DNA of 25,269 nucleotides from a virus. The stretch is taken from positions 1 through 25,269 of the IMG/VR virus record IMGVR_UViG_3300032241_002667; one strand, 5' to 3'. The position numbers and the translations under genes were made by a program. The number at the start of each line of letters is the position of its first letter. The stretch's first letter is position 1. The notes under the pieces were generated by a model that saw only the letters and a program-made list of their open reading frames with translations, was not told the DNA's origin and made no database searches. Positions 1-7,831 of the stretch are shown here, piece after piece.

Positions 1-278
1 ATGAGATCGTCGCCAATCTCACAGAAATAATTAGTGGTTGTTAGAGTTATATCATTCTCAGGATTCATATAGCAAAGTGGACCCCACTGATGCTCATAAA
101 GGTTCTTTTCTGAATGGTAAATCGTAACTTGACAATGTCTCATATTCATTAACAATTTGCCATTGTCATTGAATATTGAGGGATTAAATGTTCCTGTTCC
201 ATTAGTCTGGTCAGCTGGTATGATTAGCGGTGTTATGCTGCCACCAGCATCTAGAACTTTTTTAACAAAATTATCCAT
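1..278 (-). CDS. Unidentified protein, N-terminal part only (runs off left edge)
   Basis: An ATG at 278 opens a frame that stays open to base 1, giving about 92 residues with no stop in the window. It begins MDNFVKKVLDAGGSITPL and contains a stretch NPSIFNDNGKLLMNMR followed by a WGPLCYMNPEND segment. The pattern of 'NPSI..(N)G' followed by a strand with N-x-R loosely recalls beta-propeller glycoside hydrolase or glycosyltransferase-associated proteins, but I do not recognise the family and make no functional claim. It starts 10 bases after the stop of the DUF6445-like gene and continues the same right-to-left operon. Confidence 0.7.
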   Translation of the reverse strand, partial: MDNFVKKVLDAGGSITPLIIPADQTNGTGTFNPSIFNDNGKLLMNMRHCQVTIYHSEKNLYEHQWGPLCYMNPENDITLTTTNYFCEIGDDL

Positions 279-288
279 AGTAAACCCT

Positions 289-906
289 TCAATCAAAGAA
301 AAATATCTGCCAAAGGCGGCAGTTGTTTAGCTCCCATCCGAAATAATCCATTGCTGAGTGAATGCTGTGTGCATCAAAAAGAACTAGACGATTAAATACA
401 TTTCCTGCAACATCAACTGGTTCGTATGGCGTAGCATCTAAAGTAGTTTGCCATCTGAATGTCGACATAATATCTGGGTGAGAACTATTTCTGATCTTAG
501 TTGCTTTATGTGCATATAAAGCTGTGCCAGTTTCAAATGGTGCATCTGGAGTTAGATATAACATTCCAGCCCACGTTTGCTCATCGCAGTGAAATACTTG
601 AGGATCACCTGCGATTCCCATCTGAAATCTTCCATTCATTCCATACTCTTCCCAACGAACAATCTTTCTATTCATAATCTGTTCAAACTTTTCTCTCAGA
701 CCAGGAAATAAGTATTGCTCACGAGTTCTTTTTCCAATAAACCCACCATCATTATTATTTTTATCAAAGTATTCTAGGCTGAGGGCAAAATTCCTCACAG
801 CATATGGATCTTTATAGAAATCATCAACTATCCATAATTTGGTATTCGATTGTTCATTAATTTCAAATGTGGTGGGTTCACTTTCAGTTAAAATAATACG
901 ATTCAC
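289..906 (-). CDS. DUF6445-like putative 2OG-Fe(II) oxygenase
   Basis: A 205-residue protein of the type I recall as DUF6445, small proteins with the double-stranded beta-helix core of 2-oxoglutarate/Fe(II) oxygenases. A likely metal site is visible: H106-x-D108 in 'VFHCDEQTW', a distal histidine in 'LFDAHSIHSAM' (H180 or H183) and a downstream arginine R197 that could bind the 2OG carboxylate. The family link is from memory and the substrate is unknown. The start is a GTG at 906, supported by a GAGGTG ribosome-binding site inside the last codons of the upstream thioredoxin gene, three bases away. It sits downstream of SOD and thioredoxin in a redox-flavoured gene group. Confidence 0.75.
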   Translation of the reverse strand: MNRIILTESEPTTFEINEQSNTKLWIVDDFYKDPYAVRNFALSLEYFDKNNNDGGFIGKRTREQYLFPGLREKFEQIMNRKIVRWEEYGMNGRFQMGIAGDPQVFHCDEQTWAGMLYLTPDAPFETGTALYAHKATKIRNSSHPDIMSTFRWQTTLDATPYEPVDVAGNVFNRLVLFDAHSIHSAMDYFGWELNNCRLWQIFFFD

Positions 907-909
907 AAA

Positions 910-1161
910 TCACACCTCAAGAAATTTAAGAAGATCTTCTTTGCTCATGTTACCAGTTTTGCGATTAATCTCTTTCCCATCATCATCAACAATCACCAGA
1001 GTAGGAATTCCTCTAATCCCATACTTAGTTGCTGTTTCTCTATCATGATCTACATTTATTTCTTCAATCTTTGTTTTAATTTGATCACCAAGATTATCAA
1101 TCAAAACTGACATCGCTTTGCATGGTCCACACCACTCTGCATAAAATTTTAATACTTTCAT
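910..1161 (-). CDS. trx: Thioredoxin (WCGPC), short form
   Basis: An 83-residue thioredoxin. The active site W10-C-G-P-C14 follows the first strand, and the cis-proline loop 'GIRGIPTLVIVDDDGK' is intact, so it should be redox-active. It is shorter than host thioredoxins (about 105 residues) because it lacks the N-terminal strand and helix, as is common for phage thioredoxin/glutaredoxin-like proteins. I place the start at the ATG at 1161, which overlaps the stop of the SOD gene by one base (TAATG) and has an AGGTG ribosome-binding site; an upstream in-frame GTG at 1170 is less likely. The class II ribonucleotide reductase two genes upstream has the C-terminal cysteine pair that thioredoxin normally re-reduces, so it is the obvious partner. 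Confidence 0.93.
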   Translation of the reverse strand: MKVLKFYAEWCGPCKAMSVLIDNLGDQIKTKIEEINVDHDRETATKYGIRGIPTLVIVDDDGKEINRKTGNMSKEDLLKFLEV

Positions 1162-1700
1162 TACATGCACCTGTCGCTAATTATACCCCAATCAATTATT
1201 CCATAGATGTTATTGAGATAACTCTTTTTATCTGCTTGGTAATCCAAAGCCCAAGCATGCTCCCACCAATCAATAAGCAATACGATTTCCATTTCATCGT
1301 TATATTCATGATTATGTATTGTATGTATATTCATTTTATAGTCAAGATAAACCCAACCACTACCCTGAATAGCCATTGCTTCTTTTTCAATAGCTTCCTT
1401 CATTCGAGCTAAAGTGCCAAATTTGCGTTCAATTTTTATCTTAGCCATCCCACCAAATTGGGTTTTATCTTTTTCACAAAACTGAGCAAAGTATATATTA
1501 TGGAGCATTGCGCCGCCATAATTAAAAGCTAGATCACCATCGCCATTATTATAGCGATTGAAATATTTGGATGCTAAACCATTATAATGGTAATCTAGCG
1601 CTGCCTCACTTAAAACTGGCTCGAGGTCTGTTTTTTTATACAGTAATGGTTTCTGTATAATCTTTTCTCTATTTTCATTTAAGAATTGCGTGAATCTCAT
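1161..1700 (-). CDS. Fe/Mn-family superoxide dismutase with capsid-targeting-like N-terminus
   Basis: A 179-residue Fe/Mn superoxide dismutase converting superoxide to O2 and H2O2. The four metal ligands are recognisable: H38 in 'DYHYN', H67 in 'MLHNIYF', and D144 and H148 in 'DWWEHAWALDY'. The gateway tyrosine is Y46; the usual second-shell histidine four residues after the first ligand is a leucine here (L42). 'GSGWVYLDY' is the typical core segment. The residue four before H67 is Gly, and a His (129 or 131) lies where Mn enzymes have Gln, so metal preference cannot be read off. The N-terminus MRFTQFLNEN is an extra segment before the SOD fold and resembles the T4 internal-protein capsid-targeting peptide, suggesting packaging in the head. 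A GGAG ribosome-binding site lies about 10 bases before the ATG. Confidence 0.92.
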   Translation of the reverse strand: MRFTQFLNENREKIIQKPLLYKKTDLEPVLSEAALDYHYNGLASKYFNRYNNGDGDLAFNYGGAMLHNIYFAQFCEKDKTQFGGMAKIKIERKFGTLARMKEAIEKEAMAIQGSGWVYLDYKMNIHTIHNHEYNDEMEIVLLIDWWEHAWALDYQADKKSYLNNIYGIIDWGIISDRCM

Positions 1701-1720
1701 ATTTCAAAAACTCCTAGTTA

Positions 1721-3610
1721 TCAAAGGATCTCGCAGGTTCCACTCGAACACGCCAAATCACGAGTCCCAGTTGTTTGATCATCCTCTTCCATGAAGAGTG
1801 TCCAATCAATTCCTGGAGGAAGAGAAGCAACCATCTCTTTATACTTAGCTTCATCAATTTCCTCATAAGGTGCTTGACGATATGTTCCAGTATCACGAGG
1901 AAGGAATGAAACGCCAGATAGAGTTGCCATATTCTTATAAACCCACGCACCAACTTCCATCCACTCATCATCACCCACAAAGATAGTTACAGATGGTTTG
2001 TGTTCACACCAATGATCCTGATAAATCTGCCAAAGTTCAAGCTGCTTAATTGCTGAGACATCTTTAGTCAATAAAGCATTTTCTGGTGCCTTCATTGGGA
2101 AGGAGAACACCCAGTTGCTCTTTGCATAGAAATCTTCTTCAGCTTGATATCCATTTTTGATCATGAAGTCAGCCAAGGGATCTTTCTTATCGGCACGAAC
2201 TCGACGAATATAATATTGAGCATAACGAGGATGAATACCAGAAGCAGAATCAACCAATTGTGAAACTGTGCCAGAAGGTTTCACACATGTAACTGCAGCT
2301 GATTCTTCCACACCAAGAATCTTAGCAAATTCTTTATTAGTTTTCACGCAGTTCTCACGAATCATTGCAAGCGCATCTGGCAATTCTTCAGAAGGAGTAT
2401 TGAGAAGTTTGTGATCACAAATGCCTGTTAATGAGACGCCCAATAGACGCTCTTCTTCAGTGTTGTTTTTCCAACGCTTGTTGATATAACGAAAGTCTGA
2501 AAGTGTTGATTGAAGTGTTCCAAGAATCGTAGCAATACGAGCCTTGCGAACGAGATCAGCAACCGTGTCTTCAGCACGAACTACTACTTCTGAAAGATTG
2601 CAGAACTGATATGGGCGCAAAATAATCTCAGAACATGGATTTGTGCCATAGTCATGTTTCGGATCACGGCGACCATATTTAGCAGCAGCATTCTGTGACG
2701 CTGCGCGAGAGAACATCCCACGCTCACCTGAACGTGACTTGTACAGTGCAATCCATTCACTCATGAATGTGTCCATGTCAGGCTTTTGCTCATAAACTGC
2801 ACTATTATTTGCCAAAGCTCGCTGCCCGTTAGCTGTCCACCACTCACCAGACTTAGCATTCCTAATATGATCATCGTTAAGATCGGAAAGGGAAATAAGA
2901 GCAGAGCGACGAACACCGCCACAAACCACGATATCAGCGATCTTACATACGATGTCATGACACTCTAACGTCGTAAGCTTACGCCCACGCGCCTTGTTGA
3001 AAATGTTAAGAGTAAATTTTAGAAGATCAATTAGTGGTTCTGGACCAGAAGCGCGACCTCCAAAAGTTTTGAGTCGTACTCCTGCTGGACGAATCTTTGT
3101 CACATCCCACTTAGCAATCTTACCAGAATAAAGCAAAGATATGAACTCACGATAACCAGTTGCCCAACCAATCTTACTATCCTTAAAGTGGATTGTTGTT
3201 TCTGTGTCATGAAGTTCATCTGGAACTTCTGGAAGTTTATTTGTATATCGTGACTCAACAGAGAAACCAACACCAGTGCCGCACATAAGAATATACATGA
3301 TTTCATCAAATGCTTTTTGATTATCGATAGCAATATATGAGCAGTTATATCCAGCAACTTGGTCTTTATCGAGAGCTTCTCCAGCAGTCATAAGGCAACG
3401 CATTGAGGGCATCACCTCAAGATTTAAAATAGCGTTACGAATTTCCTCCCAAGGTACTTTCTTATTATTATTTGTGCGATTCTGAAAATACTTGATATAA
3501 CGATCTACCGTCTCGTCCCAACTTTCTCGACGCTTCAGCTCATCACTATAGCGAGCATAACGAGAAATATGAATGAAATCTTGGTAAATTGTTGGGAGTC
3601 TAGTTGGCAT
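1721..3610 (-). CDS. nrdJ: Adenosylcobalamin-dependent (class II) ribonucleoside triphosphate reductase, monomeric type
   Basis: A 629-residue class II ribonucleotide reductase making dNTPs for phage replication. Its layout follows the monomeric Lactobacillus leichmannii RTPR: C90 in 'GYNCSYIA', the loop 'MCGTGVGFSVESRY', 'VVCGGVRRSAL', the active-site N324-P-C326-S-E328 and its partner C337 in 'QFCNLSEV'. The C326/C337 spacing of 11 equals that of RTPR C408/C419. 'PSGTVSQL' (445-452) is the phosphate-binding loop, and the C-terminus ends with C621-x4-C626 three residues from the end, matching RTPR C731/C736. No intein or ATP-cone is seen, and it is shorter than the 739-residue RTPR. Cobalamin must come from the host. 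The ATG at 3610 has an AAGGA ribosome-binding site; a possible promoter precedes it. The neighbouring thioredoxin is the likely reductant. Confidence 0.95.
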   Translation of the reverse strand: MPTRLPTIYQDFIHISRYARYSDELKRRESWDETVDRYIKYFQNRTNNNKKVPWEEIRNAILNLEVMPSMRCLMTAGEALDKDQVAGYNCSYIAIDNQKAFDEIMYILMCGTGVGFSVESRYTNKLPEVPDELHDTETTIHFKDSKIGWATGYREFISLLYSGKIAKWDVTKIRPAGVRLKTFGGRASGPEPLIDLLKFTLNIFNKARGRKLTTLECHDIVCKIADIVVCGGVRRSALISLSDLNDDHIRNAKSGEWWTANGQRALANNSAVYEQKPDMDTFMSEWIALYKSRSGERGMFSRAASQNAAAKYGRRDPKHDYGTNPCSEIILRPYQFCNLSEVVVRAEDTVADLVRKARIATILGTLQSTLSDFRYINKRWKNNTEEERLLGVSLTGICDHKLLNTPSEELPDALAMIRENCVKTNKEFAKILGVEESAAVTCVKPSGTVSQLVDSASGIHPRYAQYYIRRVRADKKDPLADFMIKNGYQAEEDFYAKSNWVFSFPMKAPENALLTKDVSAIKQLELWQIYQDHWCEHKPSVTIFVGDDEWMEVGAWVYKNMATLSGVSFLPRDTGTYRQAPYEEIDEAKYKEMVASLPPGIDWTLFMEEDDQTTGTRDLACSSGTCEIL

Positions 3611-3641
3611 AATTATTTCCTTTATTTTTATTAGGTTGGTT

Positions 3642-3671
3642 ATTATATAGTATCCATGAAAGCCTTGACAG
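3642..3671 (-). promoter_or_regulatory. Possible sigma70-type promoter before nrdJ
   Basis: A perfect minus-strand TATAAT lies at 3642-3647. An 18-base spacer separates it from CTGTCA (3666-3671), which matches four of six bases of TTGACA. It overlaps the end of thyX and would give a leader of roughly 25 bases containing the AAGGA ribosome-binding site of nrdJ. AT-rich DNA produces such matches by chance, so this is tentative. Confidence 0.3.
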
Positions 3672-4314
3672 CCACAGGAACAATGGGGTTAATTGAAGTT
3701 AATATAGCTTCAGCATACACGCGAATCTCATACTGAGAATGCTCATGTAAACGAAGTTTTAGAAAATGAAGTAGATTGTGCAAATCAACTGTCGCGAACA
3801 TACGCGAATAAGCGCCAACTGGTAGAACTGAGCGAGCAAGTTCTCTCGGGCAACCATCAATTAATAACTGTCTATACATCTCAAAAGCGAGCATATTCGA
3901 CTGATCAATTGCTCTGGCAATATCTTCAGCAAATGGATGTTGTTCATCTGTGCGCATTTGCTTATTTGATTTTGATTGTGTTGTTATTTTTTCTATCGCA
4001 GGAACATAGTATCCCTCATCCAACTCAGTATATCGTGCACTAATTTCGTTGAATGACCAAGTGCGATGTCGGTGCCACTGACGAAAAACGAAAATAGGTG
4101 CCTTCACCTCAAAGGTGAAAACAACAGATTCAAAAGGAGAGGTGTGCTTATTCTTCCAAAGATATTTGATGAGCTTTTCGTCTTTACCTTCTTCATCTCC
4201 AGAACGCCAATCAGCATTATATGAAACTCTGGCTGATCTAACAATAGAAAGATCATCACCCATATGATCAACTAGTCTAACAAAACCATGATCGAGCACA
4301 TCAACTTTATCCAT
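3643..4314 (-). CDS. thyX: Flavin-dependent thymidylate synthase ThyX
   Basis: A 223-residue ThyX that methylates dUMP to dTMP using FAD, NADPH and methylene-tetrahydrofolate. The diagnostic RHR-x7-S signature is intact: R82-H-R84 and S92 within 'RHRTWSFNEISARY'. The C-terminal part carries 'GCPRELARSVLP', the conserved substrate-binding region, and length is normal for the family. The ATG at 4314 has a strong AAGGAG ribosome-binding site. The gene lies directly upstream of the class II ribonucleotide reductase, so the two form a DNA-precursor module. ThyX/NrdJ pairs are common in marine T4-like phages, whereas T4 itself uses ThyA (td). Confidence 0.97.
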   Translation of the reverse strand: MDKVDVLDHGFVRLVDHMGDDLSIVRSARVSYNADWRSGDEEGKDEKLIKYLWKNKHTSPFESVVFTFEVKAPIFVFRQWHRHRTWSFNEISARYTELDEGYYVPAIEKITTQSKSNKQMRTDEQHPFAEDIARAIDQSNMLAFEMYRQLLIDGCPRELARSVLPVGAYSRMFATVDLHNLLHFLKLRLHEHSQYEIRVYAEAILTSINPIVPVAVKAFMDTI

Positions 4315-4323
4315 AATAACTCC

Positions 4324-4623
4324 TTAATGTATATTTTCGTCAGCGTCATCATCCTGTTCAATGGGATCTGTGCTATCTCCAGTCTTTAATTCATTACCTT
4401 CACACATAATAGAATTGGGACCAGTATATGTCCACCAAACGTTATGGGTGTGTGTTGAAGCTTCTTCTGTGTGATACTCTGCCCAACCCAAATCTCTAAG
4501 ATCCCCAAAATTATATCCAGTGTGCGATAATGCAACGGGTAAAATTTCTGGCTTATTGTTAGCCATTATGTCATTAGATAATTCAGTCAAATATTGCGCT
4601 CTTCCGATATTTGGATGTGGCAT
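4324..4623 (-). CDS. Unknown small acidic protein
   Basis: A 99-residue protein that I do not recognise. It contains a histidine- and tryptophan-bearing middle (roughly 'YHTEEASTHTHNVWWTYTG') and an acidic tail rich in Asp and Glu. There is no membrane segment or known motif. I choose the ATG at 4623, one base after the stop of the glycosyltransferase gene, because GGAG in the end of that gene sits six bases upstream; the longer in-frame TTG at 4635 would place the ribosome-binding site inside the protein. Tight coupling suggests co-translation with the upstream gene. Confidence 0.75.
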   Translation of the reverse strand: MPHPNIGRAQYLTELSNDIMANNKPEILPVALSHTGYNFGDLRDLGWAEYHTEEASTHTHNVWWTYTGPNSIMCEGNELKTGDSTDPIEQDDDADENIH

Positions 4624-4624
4624 A

Positions 4625-5629
4625 TTATTCTCCAATATATTTTATAAATTGTTTTGCTGATCTTTGCCAAGTTTTGCCAATAACACTATTATATACTGTT
4701 TTTCTTTCAATACCTAAACATTTATTGACTGCAACTGTCAAATTATCATCTACATAACCATTATCATTATTAGTTATTAAATCTATTGGTCCAGTCACAG
4801 GATAAGCTGCAACTGGTGTTCCGCAAGCCATGGCTTCCAACATCACTATTCCAAATGTGTCGGTTTTACTTGGGAAAACGAAAACATCAGCATTTTGATA
4901 ATATGAGACGAGCTCTTCACCAAATTTATAACCAACAAAATGCACATCGTCATATTGATTCTGTAATCGTTTTCTATCTGGACCATCGCCGACTACAATT
5001 TTTGTATATTTCCAAGAATCAACACCAATCTCGCAAAAGTCTTCTATGTTCTTTTCTTTACTGACTCTCCCAACATATAATAAAATTGGACGTCTTGATA
5101 CTTGTTTTTCTTTAAATTCAAAGAAGTTTGAGTGCCCACTATCCCAAACTCTAGTGTTCCACTTTGGATTCTCTTTAGCAACAGATTTAGAAGGAACCAA
5201 TACTAGCTTGGATTTTTTATGGAACCAATTAAAATACCATCTAGTGAGTATAGCTGGAATTTTATAAATTGATTGTATGTATTCTGGAAACTTCGTATGA
5301 TACGCAGTTGTATATCTCATACCATATTGATCCAATAATCTTTTCATTTGCAACCCCAATGGTCCTTCGGTTGCAATATGAATTTTAAATATGTAATAAT
5401 TTCCCACAGAATCCCAAAAAACATCTAGAAGTTTTTCTTTAGGAACCAACGCCATTTCTATATTTTTATACAATCCAAATTTGAACGTTTTGAACATGCT
5501 GGGCTCAATGATAGTGACTTCCCAATCTTCTGGGAGATTATCTATCAAATTGCTGTACATAGTGACCACACCATTGACTTGTGGATACCATGCATCAGTT
5601 ACGATTACTAATTTTTTCTTCAAAAACAT
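4625..5629 (-). CDS. GT4-type glycosyltransferase, Agt-like
   Basis: A 334-residue GT-B fold glycosyltransferase of the GT4 family. The N-terminal half has 'DAWYPQVNGVV' (12-22), the acceptor-side glycine-rich loop of this family. The C-terminal half has 'YVGRVSKEKN' (185-194), 'VVGDGPDRKRL' and the donor-site D/E-x7-E region 'TDTFGIVMLEAMACGTP' (D257, E265). The protein resembles bacterial lipid glycosyltransferases of the SqdX/Agt/MgtA type more than capsule enzymes. It overlaps the PlcP-like phosphoesterase gene by 10 bases, and a GGGAG site precedes its ATG. In marine and rhizobial Alphaproteobacteria the plcP-agt pair replaces phospholipids with glycolipids during phosphate starvation, which is the basis for my proposal. 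Alternatives are glycosylation of a host surface polymer or of virion proteins. Confidence 0.9.
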   Translation of the reverse strand: MFLKKKLVIVTDAWYPQVNGVVTMYSNLIDNLPEDWEVTIIEPSMFKTFKFGLYKNIEMALVPKEKLLDVFWDSVGNYYIFKIHIATEGPLGLQMKRLLDQYGMRYTTAYHTKFPEYIQSIYKIPAILTRWYFNWFHKKSKLVLVPSKSVAKENPKWNTRVWDSGHSNFFEFKEKQVSRRPILLYVGRVSKEKNIEDFCEIGVDSWKYTKIVVGDGPDRKRLQNQYDDVHFVGYKFGEELVSYYQNADVFVFPSKTDTFGIVMLEAMACGTPVAAYPVTGPIDLITNNDNGYVDDNLTVAVNKCLGIERKTVYNSVIGKTWQRSAKQFIKYIGE

Positions 5630-6375
5630 TCAATAATCTCCCATCTTCCGTCATGGTGTTCAACTAATGCTGTGCAGCTTTCTACCCAATCTCCATCGTT
5701 CATATAGATAATTCCGTTGAAATCAGTTATTTCTGCCTTATGTATATGTCCGCATATAATTCCATCTGCGCCTTTCTTTTTGCAGTAATCGACAATCAGT
5801 TCTTGGAAATCTGACATAAAAGCAACAGCTTCTTTAGTTTTGCTTTTTAAATATGCACTTAAACTCCAATATGATAGTCCAAACTTAGATCTAAACCAAG
5901 CAACCAAACGATTGATTTCTAGCAGAATATCATAAATTGCATCACCAAGATGATATAAAAACTTCAACTTATTGCGGATTGCAGTATCAAACATATCGCC
6001 ATGGACAACTAAGTACGTTTTACCATCTACTGCTTGATACTTATAAAAATTTTCAAGTTTAATTTGTCCAACTGTTATATTATAACGCAATAATTTTCTC
6101 AATTCTTCATCATGATTACCTGGGATATAAATGACATTAGTTCCAGAATTTGAAATTGATAAAATCTCACATATAACTTCCATGTGAGATTTTGGCCAAT
6201 ATATTTTTCTCTCCAGTCTCCAGAAATCAATAATATCACCAACGAGAAATAAATTCTCTGATGAATTTTTCTTTAGGAATTTGCAAAGTAATTCTGCTTT
6301 GCTTCCTTTTGTGCCCAAATGTATATCTGAAATGAATATTGATTTATACTTCTTTTTCTTTAGCATTTTTTCCAT
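5620..6375 (-). CDS. PlcP/LpxH-like metallophosphoesterase
   Basis: A 251-residue calcineurin-like phosphoesterase. All dinuclear-metal motifs are present in order: D17-x-H19 in 'SDIHLG', 'GDIIDFW' (D47), 'GNHDE' (86-90), 'VHGD' (H125) and 'CGHIHKA' (H210, H212). The general type is usually annotated UDP-2,3-diacylglucosamine diphosphatase. However, the ending 'NDGDWVESCTALVEH' recalls the alphaproteobacterial PlcP group, a phospholipase C that releases the headgroup of phosphatidylethanolamine/phosphatidylglycerol under phosphate limitation. The directly coupled GT4 gene downstream strengthens PlcP over LpxH, and lipid A work would make little sense for a phage. The ATG at 6375 overlaps the primase stop; ATG 6366 is an alternative start. 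The enzyme class is sure, the substrate is inferred. Confidence 0.9.
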   Translation of the reverse strand: MEKMLKKKKYKSIFISDIHLGTKGSKAELLCKFLKKNSSENLFLVGDIIDFWRLERKIYWPKSHMEVICEILSISNSGTNVIYIPGNHDEELRKLLRYNITVGQIKLENFYKYQAVDGKTYLVVHGDMFDTAIRNKLKFLYHLGDAIYDILLEINRLVAWFRSKFGLSYWSLSAYLKSKTKEAVAFMSDFQELIVDYCKKKGADGIICGHIHKAEITDFNGIIYMNDGDWVESCTALVEHHDGRWEIIECF

Positions 6376-7394
6376 TGGATGAACCTTAATTTTGCCTCTA
6401 AACCTTGGAACGTATTATCATCTATAACATTCTTAAGCTCATCAGCAGTCATTCCACCCAAAATCATTTCATTAATATCTTTATAAGGAATATTATCAGG
6501 AAATAAACAAATAGTATATCCTTTTTCTATTGATCTACTAATCTGTTTAACAATCTCTTTATTTCTTGGCTCATTATCATAAACGAGCACAGTATCACTT
6601 AAAAGCTCTGCCACGCTGCCCAAATTACTATCGCCACTGGCAACGCTATTAGGAATAAAGAACGAATCAAATTGACCTTCGAAGATGTATACCCGATCAT
6701 TGGTCCACACTCGATGCAATCCGAACAACTTTTTTTCTTCTGAGATTTTGACTGTGCAATAACGTATCGGATCATTGCCAAGTGCTCTACCTGAAACATT
6801 CGTTATTTCTCCTTGCTCATTTGTATAGAACAAAACGATTCTTGCATCATTTGGAACTCTTTCGTTTCCATGATTTGGGAATGTTTCGTCTAAAAAGTCT
6901 TTATAATTTTCAGTGAAAAAGATTTCACTCCAGAATTCATCTGGGATACTTCTCTTTCTTATGTATTTTTTTGCTGCGTGATCATCACTCAGAGTATTTA
7001 TGTTAGATATCTTCTCTCCGATATTTTTAATCGTTAATCTTTTATTACTAAAAATGTCGGAAGGTTTTGGTCCTTCCAATTCAAACTTTGGTTTTTCAAA
7101 ATTTGAATTTTTAGAGTCACCATTAGTATATCGATCTAATGAATATTGACGATGCGATTCGGGATCAGTATGCTTTAGAAATTTAGAAAATGTCGTGCTG
7201 ATGCTGCAGTTATGACAGGTATAATAATAATCATTATTCTTTCTATAAATGTATCCTCTCGCCTTCAGCTTGTTTCTCTGTGAATCTCCACAGAAAGGGC
7301 AAGAAAAGTTAAAAAGGTCTTCTTTCTTTTGTTTAAAATTTCTTAGTCCAGATGAGACTAATAAGAGATACTTTCTATCAAGAAAAACTGCCAT
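6360..7394 (-). CDS. 61: T4 gp61-like DNA primase
   Basis: A 344-residue primase, close to the 342 residues of T4 gp61, which makes RNA primers for lagging-strand synthesis together with the gp41 helicase. The N-terminal zinc ribbon has C32-PF-C35 and C60-HN-C63. The Toprim core has 'RVYIFEGQFDSFF' with catalytic E239, followed by 'VYDNEPRN' (271-278), the typical acidic strand in this group. I place the start at the ATG at 7394; an in-frame TTG four codons earlier has no better ribosome-binding site. The 65-base gap upstream is one of the few here and contains TATACT at 7430-7435 with TTGTTT 15 bases further upstream, a weak promoter candidate. The gene is separated from gp41 by about 14 kb of virion and lysis genes. 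Confidence 0.95.
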   Translation of the reverse strand: MAVFLDRKYLLLVSSGLRNFKQKKEDLFNFSCPFCGDSQRNKLKARGYIYRKNNDYYYTCHNCSISTTFSKFLKHTDPESHRQYSLDRYTNGDSKNSNFEKPKFELEGPKPSDIFSNKRLTIKNIGEKISNINTLSDDHAAKKYIRKRSIPDEFWSEIFFTENYKDFLDETFPNHGNERVPNDARIVLFYTNEQGEITNVSGRALGNDPIRYCTVKISEEKKLFGLHRVWTNDRVYIFEGQFDSFFIPNSVASGDSNLGSVAELLSDTVLVYDNEPRNKEIVKQISRSIEKGYTICLFPDNIPYKDINEMILGGMTADELKNVIDDNTFQGLEAKLRFIQWKKC

Positions 7395-7459
7395 AATAAA
7401 GCTCAAACCGTGAGTGACTATTACTCCATAGTATACATGATTAATTCATAAAACAAAAA

Positions 7460-7831
7460 TTATTTGTATGCCATACCGAGAAATGTGACTAGTTTAGAAA
7501 TTAACCAACCAATGACAGCTGATCCACCTAAAACCAACCAACGCCATTTGTCTAGATCTTGAATCTTTTTGGCTTCTATTTCATGTTGACGTTGCATGTC
7601 TTGTCTTAAAGCATGAATTTCAGTCATGATCTTAGTCTCGGTGTCTGCGATTTTCTTGTAGACATCTCTTAGATCATCATTAGCGTCGTTTCTTCTTTCT
7701 TCCATCATCTCTTGCAACTTCTGCAACGTATTGTCGAATTTGTCATAAATGATGGTGAAGAAGGAAACCTTCTCTTTCATTGCGCCGACTTCTATTTGTA
7801 ACTGATTTACTTTAGTTTCCAGATCCATCAT
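7460..7831 (-). CDS. Coiled-coil protein with C-terminal membrane anchor
   Basis: A 123-residue protein whose first 95 residues form a long heptad-rich helix and whose C-terminus 'WRWLVLGGSAVIGWLISK' is a single membrane span preceded by basic/aromatic residues. This layout recalls small haemolysin XhlA-like or phage accessory lysis proteins, but the assignment is by architecture only. I start it at ATG 7831 (MMDLETKVNQ), where an AGGAT ribosome-binding site sits a few bases upstream. The open frame extends to a GTG at 7885 directly after the stop of the previous gene, but that extension lacks a ribosome-binding site. Its position in the lysis cluster after holin-like and spanin-like genes suggests a role at the membrane late in infection. 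Confidence 0.75.
   Translation of the reverse strand: MMDLETKVNQLQIEVGAMKEKVSFFTIIYDKFDNTLQKLQEMMEERRNDANDDLRDVYKKIADTETKIMTEIHALRQDMQRQHEIEAKKIQDLDKWRWLVLGGSAVIGWLISKLVTFLGMAYK

Noticed and set aside
7395-7459. Possible rho-independent terminator after the membrane-anchored coiled-coil gene.
   Set aside because: There is a T-rich run (TTTTTGTTTT) but no GC-rich stem before it.
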